A stretch of DNA of 64,000 bases from JACVRW01 sp963739095 (GTDB lineage: Bacteria; Actinomycetota; Thermoleophilia; Solirubrobacterales; Thermoleophilaceae): the NCBI GenBank assembly GCA_963739095.1, contig CAVTZF010000023.1, forward strand, positions 1 to 64,000. The letters run 5' to 3'. The notes beneath the pieces are model-generated. The model was not told the origin of the DNA. It saw nothing but the letters and a program-made list of their open reading frames with translations, and did not search any database. Both the position numbers and the translations under genes were made by a program. Within the stretch, counting starts at the first letter, position 1. Each line of letters starts with the position of its first letter. This document shows positions 1 to 8,471 of this stretch, in pieces.

Positions 1-1275
1 CTGATGGTCGAGCTGTGCGGGGCGCGCTTCGTGCCGGGCACGATCGACGTCTATCCGAACCCGGCGCAGCCGCGCGTGGTCGGGCTGCGCGAGGAGCGCA
101 TGGAGCGGCTGCTCGGCGAGAGCATCCCGTCGGAGCGCGTGACCGAGATCCTCGAGCGGCTCGGCTTCGAGCACGTGGCGGACGGATGGCAGGTCCCGCC
201 CTGGCGCGACGCGGACGTCCAGCGCGAGGCCGACCTGATCGAGGAGGTCGCCCGCATCCACGGTCTCGACAAGCTGCCGACGACGCTGCCGGCGCGGGAG
301 GGCGCCGTCGGCCAGCTCACGGAGGGCCAGCGGCTGCGCCGCCGGCTCGAGGACCTGCTCCGCGACCGCGGCCTGTACGAGGCGATCGCGTACGCCTTCA
401 CGTCGCCCGCGGCCCTGCGCCGGCTGCGCCTCGGCGACGAGCCCGTGCTGCGGATCGACAACCCGCTCAGCGAGGACCACAGCGTGCTGCGGCCGCTGCT
501 CCTGCCGGGGCTGCTCGACGCCGCCCGCCACAACGCGGCGCACGGACGTGCCGGCGTGGCGCTCTTCGAGGCCGCACACGTCTACCGGCCGACCGGCCCG
601 CTCGAGCCGCCGCCCGAGGGCTCGCCGCGCGGCGCGCTGCCCGCCGCCGAGCCGCTTCACCTGTCCGTACTGATGACCGAGGCGGCGCCGGGTGGATGGC
701 GGACCCAGGCGCGTCCCGCCGACTTCTACTCCGTGCGGGCGCTGCTGGAGGCGCTGCTGGGGGTGGCGGGGATCGAGTGGCACGCGGAGTCCGAGGCCCG
801 GCCGTTTCTTCACCCGGGCCGCTCCGCGGCGGTGCGGACCGAGGACGGCCGCGGGCTCGGCTGGGTCGGCGAGCTCCACCCGCTCGTCCTGCGCGAGTGG
901 GACCTCGAGGGCCCGGCCGCGGGATTCGAGCTCGATCTCGACGCGATCCTGGAGCTGAGCGCCGGCAGGCTCGAGGTCTACGGCGACGTCACGAGCTTCC
1001 CGGCGGTCCTGCAGGACATCGCCGTGGTCGTCCCCGACGACGTGCCCGCCAGCAGTGTGGAGCAAGCCGTGCGCGCAGGCGGCGGCGACCTGCTCGGCTC
1101 GCTGTCGGTGTTCGACCTCTACAGAGGCGAGCAGGTGGGGGAGGGCAACAAGTCGCTGGCGCTGCGGCTCGAGTTCCGTGCGCCCGACCGCACGCTCACC
1201 GACGACGAGGTGGCGGAGCGGCGGGCGGCGATCGAGCGCGAGCTCGAGTCCATCGAAGGGCGGCTGCGTGCCTAG
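1..1275 (+). CDS. pheT: phenylalanine--tRNA ligase beta subunit, C-terminal part (5' end outside window)
   Basis: This is the 3' half of PheT, which with PheS charges tRNA-Phe in the cytoplasm. The reading frame is open from base 1, so the start lies upstream. The visible protein (about 424 residues) begins inside the B5-type DNA-binding-like domain, with RVTEILERLGFE and EEVARIHGLDKLP. It continues through the catalytic-like core (NPLSEDHSVLRPLLLPGLL) and ends with the FDX-ACB anticodon-binding domain (DVTSFPAVLQDIAVVV, then VFDLYRGEQVGEGNKSLALR). The stop overlaps the argC start by 8 bases, so pheT runs into the arginine operon. Identity is secure; only completeness is unknown. Confidence 0.95.
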   Translation: MMVELCGARFVPGTIDVYPNPAQPRVVGLREERMERLLGESIPSERVTEILERLGFEHVADGWQVPPWRDADVQREADLIEEVARIHGLDKLPTTLPAREGAVGQLTEGQRLRRRLEDLLRDRGLYEAIAYAFTSPAALRRLRLGDEPVLRIDNPLSEDHSVLRPLLLPGLLDAARHNAAHGRAGVALFEAAHVYRPTGPLEPPPEGSPRGALPAAEPLHLSVLMTEAAPGGWRTQARPADFYSVRALLEALLGVAGIEWHAESEARPFLHPGRSAAVRTEDGRGLGWVGELHPLVLREWDLEGPAAGFELDLDAILELSAGRLEVYGDVTSFPAVLQDIAVVVPDDVPASSVEQAVRAGGGDLLGSLSVFDLYRGEQVGEGNKSLALRLEFRAPDRTLTDDEVAERRAAIERELESIEGRLRA

Positions 1276-2240
1276 GGCGGCCGTGCTGGGCGCGGCGGGC
1301 TACGGCGGGCGCGGTCGCGGCGGCGATCCTGCACCGGCATCCGTCCATCGAGCTCACGATGCTCACCGCACGCTCGGATGCGGGCCGCCGCCACGACGAG
1401 CTCTATCCGGCGTACCGGGTGCCGCTCACGATGGAGGCGCCCGACCCCGACGCGATCGCAGAGCGCGCCGACGCCGCCGTCGTCGCCTACCCGCACAAGG
1501 CGGCCGCCCAGGCGGTCGCGCAGCTGCGCGAGCGCGGCCTGAAGGTCGTCGACCTGTCCGCCGACTTCCGGCTCGATCAGGACGCATACGAGCGCTGGTA
1601 CCAGCCCCACGAGGCGCCCGAGCTGCTCGCCGAGTCGGTCTACGGCCTGCCCGAGGCGCACCGCGATGAGATCCGCGGCGCCGACCTCGTCGCCGGGCCC
1701 GGCTGCAACTCCACCGCCGCGCTGCTCGCGCTGCTGCCGCTGCGCGGGCTGATCGCGGACGCCGTGGTCGACATCAAGGCCGGGGTCTCGGGCGCCGGGC
1801 GCGAGGCCACCGAGGAGACCCACTACGTCTCCGCCGTCGACAACCTGAACGCGTACAAGATCGACGGGCACAGGCACAGCGCCGAGATGGAGCAGGAGCT
1901 GCCGGGCGCGCGCTTCTCGTTCCTCACCCACCTGATGCCGGTCGACCAGGGGATCTTCGCCTCCTGCTACGCGACGCTCGAGGAGCCGCTCTCGCGCGAC
2001 GAGGTACGCGCGCTCTACGCCGAGCACTACGCCGGCGAGCCGTTCATCGACCTGCTGGCCGGCTCGCCGCGCACCCAGAACGTCCGCAACACGAACCGCG
2101 CCCAGGTGCACGTGACGGTCGTCGACGGGCGCGTCATCGCCCTCTGCGCGATCGACAACCTCTGGAAGGGCGCCGCCGGCCAGGGGGTCCAGGACCTGAA
2201 CCTGATGCTCGGGCTGCCCGAGACCGAGGGGCTCGAGTGA
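1268..2240 (+). CDS. argC: N-acetyl-gamma-glutamyl-phosphate reductase, with one apparent frameshift
   Basis: ArgC reduces N-acetylglutamyl phosphate to the semialdehyde in arginine synthesis. The GTG start at 1268 sits inside the pheT end. The N-terminal VLGAAGYGG of the nucleotide-binding fold is in one frame; AVAAAILHRHPSIEL and everything after is in the next. Removing one base near 1310 (after GGG at 1307-1309) restores GYGGAVAAAILHRHP, which matches the family spacing residue for residue. The catalytic Cys is in GPGCNSTAALLAL; VKAGVSGAGRE-type and HLMPVDQGI motifs follow. Corrected length is about 323 residues, normal for the family. A base-calling or assembly insertion is the simplest explanation, since the rest of the gene and operon is intact. 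Confidence 0.9.
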
Positions 2241-3463
2241 GCTTCTTCAGCTCGCGCTGGGTCGAGGCCCCCGTGCATGCGGGCGAGGCCAAGGACACCG
2301 GGCTGCCCGCCGGCTTCCGCGCCGCGGGCGTGGCCGCCGGGATCAAGCCGAGCGGGCTCGACGTCGGCGTGCTCGTCTCGGACGCCCCCGAGACCGTCTC
2401 GGCCGCGCGCTTCACGACGAACGCACGGCTCGGCGCGCCGGTGCTCGTCTCGAAGCAGGCCGACCTCGGTCGCCTGCGCGCCGTCGTCGCGAACTCCGGC
2501 TGCTCGAACGTGGGTGACGGTCAGCGCGGGCTCGACACCGCCGCGGCGATGCAGGAGACGGCCGCACGCCGGCTCGGCGTCGACCCCGCCCAGGTCGGGG
2601 TGGCCTCGACCGGCGTGATCGGCCACGAGCTGCCGCGCGACAAGGTGGTCGCGGGCGTCGACGGCGCCTGCGAGGAACTCGGGCTCGAGGCCGAGAGCTT
2701 CTCGGAGGCGATCCTGACGAGCGACAGCGGGGCCAAGCGCGCCTGCCTCGACGTGCACCTCGGCAGCGGCACGGTCAAGCTCGCGGCGCAGGCCAAGGGC
2801 GCCGGCATGATCGAGCCGCGCTACGCGACGATGTTCTGCTTCGTGCAGACCGACGCGCGCATGCCCCAGGAGACGCTCGACCTGCTCACCGGCGTCTGCG
2901 TCAAGCGCTCCTTCGACCGCATCAGCGTCGACGGCCAGCTCTCGACGAGCGACACGGTGTTCGTGCTCGCGAACGGCGGATCGGGCGTGACGATCGAGCC
3001 CGAGTCGGACGACGAGCTCCGCTTCGGCGAGGCGCTCGACGCGCTGCTCCGTCAGCTCGCGCTGAGGATCGTCGCTGACGGGGAGGGCGCGCGCCGGGTC
3101 GGCCGGATCGTGGTCAACGGCCGTCCCGACACCGTCGAGCCGGTCGCGCGCTCGATTGCCAACTCGCCACTCGTCAAGACGGCGCTGCACGGCGGCGACC
3201 CGAACTTCGGACGCATCCTGCAGGCCGCCGGTCAGGCCTGGCCGGCGGGCGAGCCGTTCGTCGCCGACCTCTCGATCGAGGGGCGCATCGTGGTGTCCGC
3301 CGGCGACGCGCTCGAGGTCGATGCGGCCGGTCTCGCCGAGCTCGTCCGGGGCGACGAGATCGAGTACGAGCTCACGCTTCCCGGCGAGGGCGGCGAGACA
3401 GAGGTCTTCTTCAGCGACCTTTCGCCTGAGTACGTGACCTTCAACGCGGACTACACGTCATGA
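2237..3463 (+). CDS. argJ: bifunctional glutamate N-acetyltransferase / amino-acid acetyltransferase
   Basis: ArgJ recycles the acetyl group from N-acetylornithine to glutamate and, in bifunctional forms, also makes N-acetylglutamate from acetyl-CoA. The GTG start at 2237 overlaps the argC stop by four bases (GTGA), implying translational coupling. The 408-residue length is standard. GVASTGVIGHELP and KGAGMIEP are visible, followed by the self-cleavage site at Ala-Thr in RYATMFCFVQTD, where the Thr becomes the new N-terminal nucleophile. NSPLVKTALHGGDPNFGRIL near the end is also typical. The C-terminal NADYTS tail is the family hallmark. Whether it is mono- or bifunctional cannot be told from sequence. 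Confidence 0.96.
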   Translation: MSFFSSRWVEAPVHAGEAKDTGLPAGFRAAGVAAGIKPSGLDVGVLVSDAPETVSAARFTTNARLGAPVLVSKQADLGRLRAVVANSGCSNVGDGQRGLDTAAAMQETAARRLGVDPAQVGVASTGVIGHELPRDKVVAGVDGACEELGLEAESFSEAILTSDSGAKRACLDVHLGSGTVKLAAQAKGAGMIEPRYATMFCFVQTDARMPQETLDLLTGVCVKRSFDRISVDGQLSTSDTVFVLANGGSGVTIEPESDDELRFGEALDALLRQLALRIVADGEGARRVGRIVVNGRPDTVEPVARSIANSPLVKTALHGGDPNFGRILQAAGQAWPAGEPFVADLSIEGRIVVSAGDALEVDAAGLAELVRGDEIEYELTLPGEGGETEVFFSDLSPEYVTFNADYTS

Positions 3464-4299
3464 GAGATGTCGCCACGCTGCTCGAGGCGCTCCCCTACAT
3501 CCGGGAGTACCACGGCAGGACGGTCGTCATCAAATACGGCGGCGCCGCGATGACCGAGCCGGACCTCAAGGAGGAGTTCGCGCGCGACGTCGTGCTGCTC
3601 AAGTACGTGGGCCTCAACCCGATCGTGGTGCACGGCGGCGGGCCCGACATCACGCGCTACATGGAGCGGCTCGGCATGGAGGTCAAGTTCGTCGACGGCC
3701 TGCGCGTGTCCGATGCCGACACGGTCGAGATCGCGAAGATGGTGCTCGTCGGCAAGCAGAACAAGGACATCGTGCTGCGCCTGGGGCGCCACGGTCAGCC
3801 GGCGGTCGGCCTGTGTGGCGACGACGGCCTGCTGTTCACGGTCAAGAAGCGGCTCGCGGGGGAGACGGACGTGGGCTTCGTCGGCGACATCGAGCGCGTC
3901 GACGTCGACGTCCTCAACCACATCGCCGCCGACTACATACCGGTGATCGCCTCGGTCGGCGCCGACACCGAGGGCCAGTCGTACAACGTCAACGCCGATG
4001 CCGCTGCGGCGGTGGTCGCGGAGGCGCTCGGCGCCTTCAAGATCGTCTTCCTGACCGACGTGAACGGCTGGCGCGAGGACCCCTCCGACCCGGCCAGCCG
4101 CATCTCGGAGGCGACCGCGGCGGAGCTGCGCGCACGCCTCCCCGAGGTGAGCGGCGGCATGCGCCCCAAGCTCGAGGCGTGCCTGCACGCACTCGAGACG
4201 GGCGTCGACAACGCCTACATAGTGGATGGCCGCCAGCCGCATTCGCTGCTGCTGGAGCTGTTCACCGACGAAGGGATCGGTACCAAGCTGTGGCCCTGA
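3460..4299 (+). CDS. argB: acetylglutamate kinase
   Basis: ArgB phosphorylates N-acetylglutamate, the second arginine step. The ATG at 3460 overlaps the argJ stop (ATGA). The 279-residue protein has the amino-acid-kinase fold: VVIKYGGAAM near residue 22 (phosphate-binding Lys and Gly), VVHGGGPDI near residue 62 and VNADAAAAVVAEAL near 175. SGGMRPKLEACLHAL is the nucleotide/arginine-site region. The N-terminal helix (RDVATLLEALPYIREY) is the segment that in hexameric ArgB proteins mediates arginine feedback inhibition, so feedback control is likely but not proven here. Clean reading frame. Confidence 0.97.
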   Translation: MRDVATLLEALPYIREYHGRTVVIKYGGAAMTEPDLKEEFARDVVLLKYVGLNPIVVHGGGPDITRYMERLGMEVKFVDGLRVSDADTVEIAKMVLVGKQNKDIVLRLGRHGQPAVGLCGDDGLLFTVKKRLAGETDVGFVGDIERVDVDVLNHIAADYIPVIASVGADTEGQSYNVNADAAAAVVAEALGAFKIVFLTDVNGWREDPSDPASRISEATAAELRARLPEVSGGMRPKLEACLHALETGVDNAYIVDGRQPHSLLLELFTDEGIGTKLWP

Positions 4300-5450
4300 G
4301 CGAGCTGCAATCGCTGGAGCGCCAGGCCGTGATGGCGACGTACGCGCGCAACCCCGTCGAGTTCGTGCGCGGCGAGGGAACGCGCCTGTGGGACGACGAG
4401 GACAACGAGTACCTCGACTTCCTCACCGGGATCAGCGTCGTGCAGCTCGGTCACTGCCACCCGCGCGTCGTCGCTGCGGTCCGCGACCAGGCGGGTCGGC
4501 TCATGCACGTCGGCAACCTCTTCTACACCGAGCCGTCGATGCGGCTCGCGAAGCACCTGTCCGACGCGTCGTTCGGCGGGCGCGTCTTCTTCACGAACTC
4601 CGGCACCGAGGCGATCGAGTGCGCGCTCAAGCTGGCGCGCAGGCGCCGCAGCGGCGGCGACTTCGTCGTGCTCGAGGGCGCCTTCCACGGGCGCACCATG
4701 GGCTCGCTGTCGGCTACGCCCCAGGAGACCAAGCAGGCGCCGTTCGCGCCGCTCGTGCCCGGCTTCAAGGTCGTCCCACGCGGTGACGCGGACGCGCTCG
4801 CGGCCGCCGTCGACCGAAACACCGCCGCCGTCCTGATCGAGCCGGTACAGGGCGAGTCCGGCATCCACCCGGTCGACCCGCACGTCCTGCAGACCGCGCG
4901 CGACGCCTGCGACGCCCACGGCGCCCTGCTGATCTTCGACGAGATCCAGTGCGGGATGGGCCGCACCGGGACGCTCTGGGCGCACGAGCAGCTCGGCGTG
5001 AAGCCGAACGTCATGACCGTGGCCAAGGGCCTCGGCGGCGGCCTGCCGATCGGCGCCTGCGTGGCGGACACGAGCTGTGCCGAGGTCTTCGAGCTCGGCG
5101 ACCACGGCTCCACCTTCGCCGGCGGCCCGGTGATCTCCGCGGCGGCGAACGCCGTGCTCGACACGATCGACGACGAGACGTTCCTGGCAACCGTCCGTGA
5201 GCGCGGCGCGCAGCTCGCCGACGGCCTCAGCGAGCTCCGGCTCGAGCCGCGCGGGCTCGGCCTGATGGTCGGCATCCACGTGCCGCGGGCGCCCGAGGTG
5301 GCGCGCCGGCTGTTGCTCGAGCAGCGCCTCGTCGTCAATGCGACCGGACCGGACACGATCCGCCTGCTGCCGCCGCTGACCGTCGGCGAGGAGGAGATCG
5401 ACGAGGCCCTGAGCCGGATCGGGGCGCTGCTAGCTTCCCCCGCCCCATGA
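4290..5450 (+). CDS. argD: acetylornithine aminotransferase
   Basis: ArgD is a PLP-dependent class-III aminotransferase converting N-acetylglutamate semialdehyde to N-acetylornithine. The GTG at 4290 was chosen because it overlaps the argB end by ten bases and gives a 386-residue protein of normal length. An open frame continues upstream inside argB but has no homology. Motifs are NEYLDFLTGISVVQLGHCHP at the N-terminus, FFTNSGTEAIECALKLAR (phosphate pocket), IFDEIQCGMGRTG (the Asp binding the pyridine nitrogen) and TVAKGLGGGLPIGA with the Schiff-base Lys. The stop overlaps an ATG that opens a 15-codon linker ORF leading to argG. Confidence 0.96.
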   Translation: MALSELQSLERQAVMATYARNPVEFVRGEGTRLWDDEDNEYLDFLTGISVVQLGHCHPRVVAAVRDQAGRLMHVGNLFYTEPSMRLAKHLSDASFGGRVFFTNSGTEAIECALKLARRRRSGGDFVVLEGAFHGRTMGSLSATPQETKQAPFAPLVPGFKVVPRGDADALAAAVDRNTAAVLIEPVQGESGIHPVDPHVLQTARDACDAHGALLIFDEIQCGMGRTGTLWAHEQLGVKPNVMTVAKGLGGGLPIGACVADTSCAEVFELGDHGSTFAGGPVISAAANAVLDTIDDETFLATVRERGAQLADGLSELRLEPRGLGLMVGIHVPRAPEVARRLLLEQRLVVNATGPDTIRLLPPLTVGEEEIDEALSRIGALLASPAP

Positions 5451-5494
5451 AACTATCGGTTCGCACCCGGCCGAGCCGGGTGCTCCCGCAATGA
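5447..5494 (+). other. 15-codon mini-ORF bridging argD and argG
   Basis: The 40-base gap between argD and argG is filled by an ATG-started ORF reading MKLSVRTRPSRVLPQ. Its ATG overlaps the argD stop (ATGA at 5447-5450), and its own stop overlaps the argG start (ATGA at 5491-5494). It has three Arg codons in 15. It could be a leader or coupling peptide, or chance; there is no clear ribosome site beyond the coupling overlap. Seen directly in the sequence; function is inference. Confidence 0.4.
5464..5482 (+). promoter_or_regulatory. 8-bp perfect hairpin just upstream of argG
   Basis: CACCCGGC, loop CGA, GCCGGGTG forms a perfect 8-bp stem lying inside the linker ORF and ending 8 bases before the argG ATG. 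No T-run follows, so it does not look like an intrinsic terminator. It could control ribosome access to argG or be an RNA-processing site. Confidence 0.45.
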
Positions 5495-6759
5495 GCGTCG
5501 AGCGCCGTACGCTGTCGAAGACCGCGTCCTACGAGGCCGAGCCCGGCGAGGTCGGCCGCGTGCTGCTGCTCTACTCGGGCGGGCTCGACACGAGCGTGAT
5601 GCTCAAGTGGATCCAGGACGAGTACGAGGCCGAGGTGGTCGCGCTCACCGTCAACCTGGGCCAGCCGGGCGAGGACTACGAGGTCGTGAAGGGCAAGGCC
5701 ATGCACCTCGGCGCGCTCGACTGCCACGTGGTCGACGCGCGTGAGGAGTTCGCGCGCGACTACGTGCTGCCGGCGATCAAGGCGAACGGGCTCTACGGCG
5801 GCGGCTACCCGCTCTTCACGGCGCTGGGCCGCCCGCTGATCGCGAAGCTCGCCGTCGAGTACGCGCGCCGCTCGGGCTGCGACACGATCGCCCACGGCTG
5901 CACCGGCAAGGGCAACGACCAGGTCCGTATCGAGTCGACGGTGATCGCGCTCGACCCGGAGATGAAGATCATCGCGCCCGTGCGCGGCTGGCAGATGGGC
6001 CGCGAGGAGGAGATCGCATACGCGCGCGAGCACGGCATCCCGGTCAAGGGCGGCACCGAGACGCCGCCCTACTCGATCGACGACAACCTCTGGGGCCGCT
6101 CCTCGGAGGGCGGCCCGATCGAGGACCTTGAGGAGCCGCCGCGCGACGACGTCTTCCAGCTCGTCACGCGGCCGGAGGAGGCGCCCGACGAGCCCGAGGA
6201 CGTCGTCGTCGGCTTCGAGCGCGGCGTGCCGGTGTCCCTGAACGGGGAGCGGCTCGGCCTGGTCGAGCTGCTCGAGCGGGCGGGCGAGATCGGCGCACGG
6301 CATGGGGTCGGCATCGTCGACCACATCGAGGACCGGATCGTCGGCCTCAAGGTCCGCGACCTCTACGAGGTGCCGGCCGCCGCGCTGATCCTGACCGCGC
6401 ACAAGGAACTCGAGAAGCTCGTCGGGACGATTCACCAGAACAACTTCAAGCCCCATCTCGACGACCACTGGGCCTACCTCGTCTACGCCGGGCTCTGGTA
6501 CGAGCCGCTGCTGTCGGACCTGAACGCCTTCATGGACGCGGTCAACGAGCAGGTCACCGGCGAGATCACGATGCGCCTCTTCAAGGGCAGCGCGCGGGCG
6601 GTGGCACGCCGCTCGCCGAACGCCCTCTACGACCCCGCGCTGGCCGGCTTCGGCGAATCGGGCGGGCTCTTCTCACAGCAGGCGAGCCCGGGCTTCATCG
6701 AGCTGTGGTCGCTTCAGTCGCGCATGGCTTACAACGTGCGCAAGCGGAAGGGCCGCTGA
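5491..6759 (+). CDS. argG: argininosuccinate synthase
   Basis: ArgG joins citrulline and aspartate with ATP to form argininosuccinate. The N-type ATP pyrophosphatase loop is seen as LLYSGGLDTSVMLKW near residue 27. ARRSGCDTIAHGCTGKGNDQ and ENPWGRSS-type (DNLWGRSSEGG) motifs follow. At 422 residues it is slightly longer than usual because of a 20-residue N-terminal extension before VGRVLLLY. The C-terminus ends IELWSLQSRMAYNVRKRKGR. A degenerate second copy of this 3' end lies at 15830-15993, beyond the polysaccharide genes. argF, argR and argH are not in this window. Confidence 0.96.
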   Translation: MSVERRTLSKTASYEAEPGEVGRVLLLYSGGLDTSVMLKWIQDEYEAEVVALTVNLGQPGEDYEVVKGKAMHLGALDCHVVDAREEFARDYVLPAIKANGLYGGGYPLFTALGRPLIAKLAVEYARRSGCDTIAHGCTGKGNDQVRIESTVIALDPEMKIIAPVRGWQMGREEEIAYAREHGIPVKGGTETPPYSIDDNLWGRSSEGGPIEDLEEPPRDDVFQLVTRPEEAPDEPEDVVVGFERGVPVSLNGERLGLVELLERAGEIGARHGVGIVDHIEDRIVGLKVRDLYEVPAAALILTAHKELEKLVGTIHQNNFKPHLDDHWAYLVYAGLWYEPLLSDLNAFMDAVNEQVTGEITMRLFKGSARAVARRSPNALYDPALAGFGESGGLFSQQASPGFIELWSLQSRMAYNVRKRKGR

Positions 6760-6789
6760 CGATCTTCGGCCAAGGGCACCCGGCGCCCG

Positions 6790-8026
6790 TCAGCACGGTT
6801 CCCGCCAGGCGTCGAGCGCGAGGCGCTTGCGCATCGCCATCAGGCCGGCCGCGCGCGCCTGGGGACAGAAGCTTGCGGCGTCGAGGTCGTACTCGGCAAC
6901 GAATACGGCCTTACCCGCTCGCGTAAAGGGTGTCAGCAGATTGCACTCGTCGTATTGGTGGCACTGCTCGTTGAGTGCCCAGTCGAACTGAGGCTCGAGC
7001 ACGTCCGCCTGCTCGAGGTCGTTCTTGAGGCCGATCGAGAGTCCTCGGGCGTGGGCGGCCGCGGCCAGGAAGCGGTTGAACCGGAGTTGGTCCGCCCCCG
7101 TGAGCGGGAAACCGCTCCGGTTCGCGTACGCATCGACGTTGTCGGGCTCGACGCCGTCGAATCCCTTCGCCTTGCAAAGGTCCAGGCGTCGTTCGAGTAT
7201 CGGGCCGAGCAAATCGAGTCGCCGAATGTCCAGCCAGCGCTCGTCGGGCCAGCCGTCGAGCGGCTGGCCGATGATCGTGGCCGGGAACGTCGCCGGTGTC
7301 CGGTCTCCCGGGTTCCAAGGACCCGGCGCTCATGTAACAGACGACGCGCCGCCCTCGGGCGTGCAGAGCCGCAACCACGCCGGCGGAGTTGTCGAAGAGA
7401 TCGATGTCGAACATCGCGGCGTCGACGGACTGGTCGACGGGGGTGGTCAGCTGCCACTGCCAGGTCGTGTGCGGAGCGGGCAACCAGATCCCCGGCGTGG
7501 CGGGCGGCGGGGCCGGAGCGCCCGGCGCGGGCCCCGACACGGGCCGTAGCCCGAGCCGGTCGACTCGGAGGGTGCGCCGACAGTGGCCACGACGGTGGGG
7601 ATTGGCCAGGCGCAGCCGAATCGAGTGGCGGCCGGGGGGGAGAGGTCGGCGCACGCGCCAGCTCGTCCAGCGTCGGCTGTAGATGCGCCGTGACAGCGCC
7701 GCCCCTTGGTCGACCACGACCACGAGCCTCGGGGCGCCGGCGCAGCGCGCGGCGCGAAGGCGGACGCTCAGCACGGAACGCCCCGGCGCGTCCATCCGGC
7801 CACGAGCCCATCCCTGTCCAGTCAGCAATAGCGCGCGCTTCCCGCTTGCGGACTCATCGCGGACGGCGTGCCCGGCATCGGCGGCGACGCGCATGCGCTC
7901 GGCCTCGACCCTCTGCGGCATTCCGCTCGCCCCCTCCGCTCCACAGACCAGCAGGAGCAGGGGCAACCCGACGATCGCAGTCCGTAGGCCCGGCCGAGCG
8001 GCGAGCGCTCGCCGTGAGCGTGGCAT
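6790..8026 (-). CDS. secreted GH114-family (endo-alpha-1,4-galactosaminidase type) hydrolase, one frameshift
   Basis: This is an exported glycoside hydrolase with a signal peptide (TAIVGLPLLLLVCGAEGASG), a carbohydrate-binding-like beta domain (about residues 35-150, starting RVEAERM) and a GH114 TIM barrel. Barrel motifs are TTWQWQLTTPVDQSVDA, MFDIDLFDNSA, VVCYMSAGSLEP, KGFDGVEPDNVDAY, GLSIGLKNDLEQ and FDWALNEQCHQYDEC. The first part (to GSLEP) and the rest (TIIGQPLDGWPDERWLD onward) lie in different frames; one extra base near 7288 joins them. The ATG at 8026 was chosen; a GTG at 8050 is possible. GH114 enzymes cleave galactosamine-containing polymers (fungal Ega3, PelA hydrolase domain). 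It is transcribed away from the deacetylase/glycosyltransferase operon. Confidence 0.88.
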
Positions 8027-8050
8027 CTCGGACCGCGTAAAAGTTGTCAC

Positions 8051-8390
8051 GCTGGTGGCGCGTTAAGTGAGGAGGCAAGGGGCACTGCCGCCACCCTACC
8101 CCTGGTTGCTGACGGCGCCCCCTTGGGCAATGTCGCAGGCGCCCCGGGGTCGCGACCGGCGGTCACAGCACGCAGTGAGCCGGGGCCGCCGGGCATCAAC
8201 CCTTTTCAGGCGAGGGTCCCCGTTACGGCGCACTGACTATGAACCCCGTATGGAGGATCCCTCGGGCGTACATGCGGGGGTTATACGTTGCCTAACAGAG
8301 TACGAAATTTGTCCCCTTAACTTGGGGACAGTCCTACCCATTTACTTGACACGAATTCCTTTTCATGAGACTGCTTGATTCCCTCGTCGG
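8051..8390. other. divergent, comparatively AT-rich spacer between hydrolase and polysaccharide operon
   Basis: About 340 bases without a gene, markedly richer in A/T from 8280 on than the surrounding sequence. It must carry promoters for both directions. A TTGACA hexamer is at 8346-8351 on the plus strand but has no convincing -10 box 16-18 bases downstream. On the minus strand TATAAC (8280-8285) is a possible -10 element. A 7-bp inverted repeat lies between them (listed separately). Composition fits recent acquisition. Confidence 0.5.
8310..8330. promoter_or_regulatory. 7-bp inverted repeat in divergent spacer (operator or small repeat element)
   Basis: TGTCCCC, a 7-base AT-rich spacer, then GGGGACA is a perfect inverted repeat centrally placed between the two divergent gene starts. 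It could be a dimeric regulator site for both promoters, or a REP-like element; GGGGACA palindromes also occur in mobile repeats. No second copy was noticed in the window. Confidence 0.4.
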
Positions 8391-8471
8391 ATGGACGCGT
8401 CGTCACCTCACCGGAGATCGTCACGCCACTCGCGCGCCGAGAGATCAGGACTCGACCGTTTGGAGCAGCAG

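Noticed and set aside
1300..1320. Programmed frameshift in argC
   Set aside because: No slippery heptamer or downstream structure typical of recoding, and ArgC is not known to use it; one spurious base is simpler.
8346..8374. Sigma-70 promoter from the TTGACA at 8346
   Set aside because: No -10-like hexamer lies 16-18 bases downstream (GACTGC at the expected place), so only the isolated -35-like hexamer was noted.
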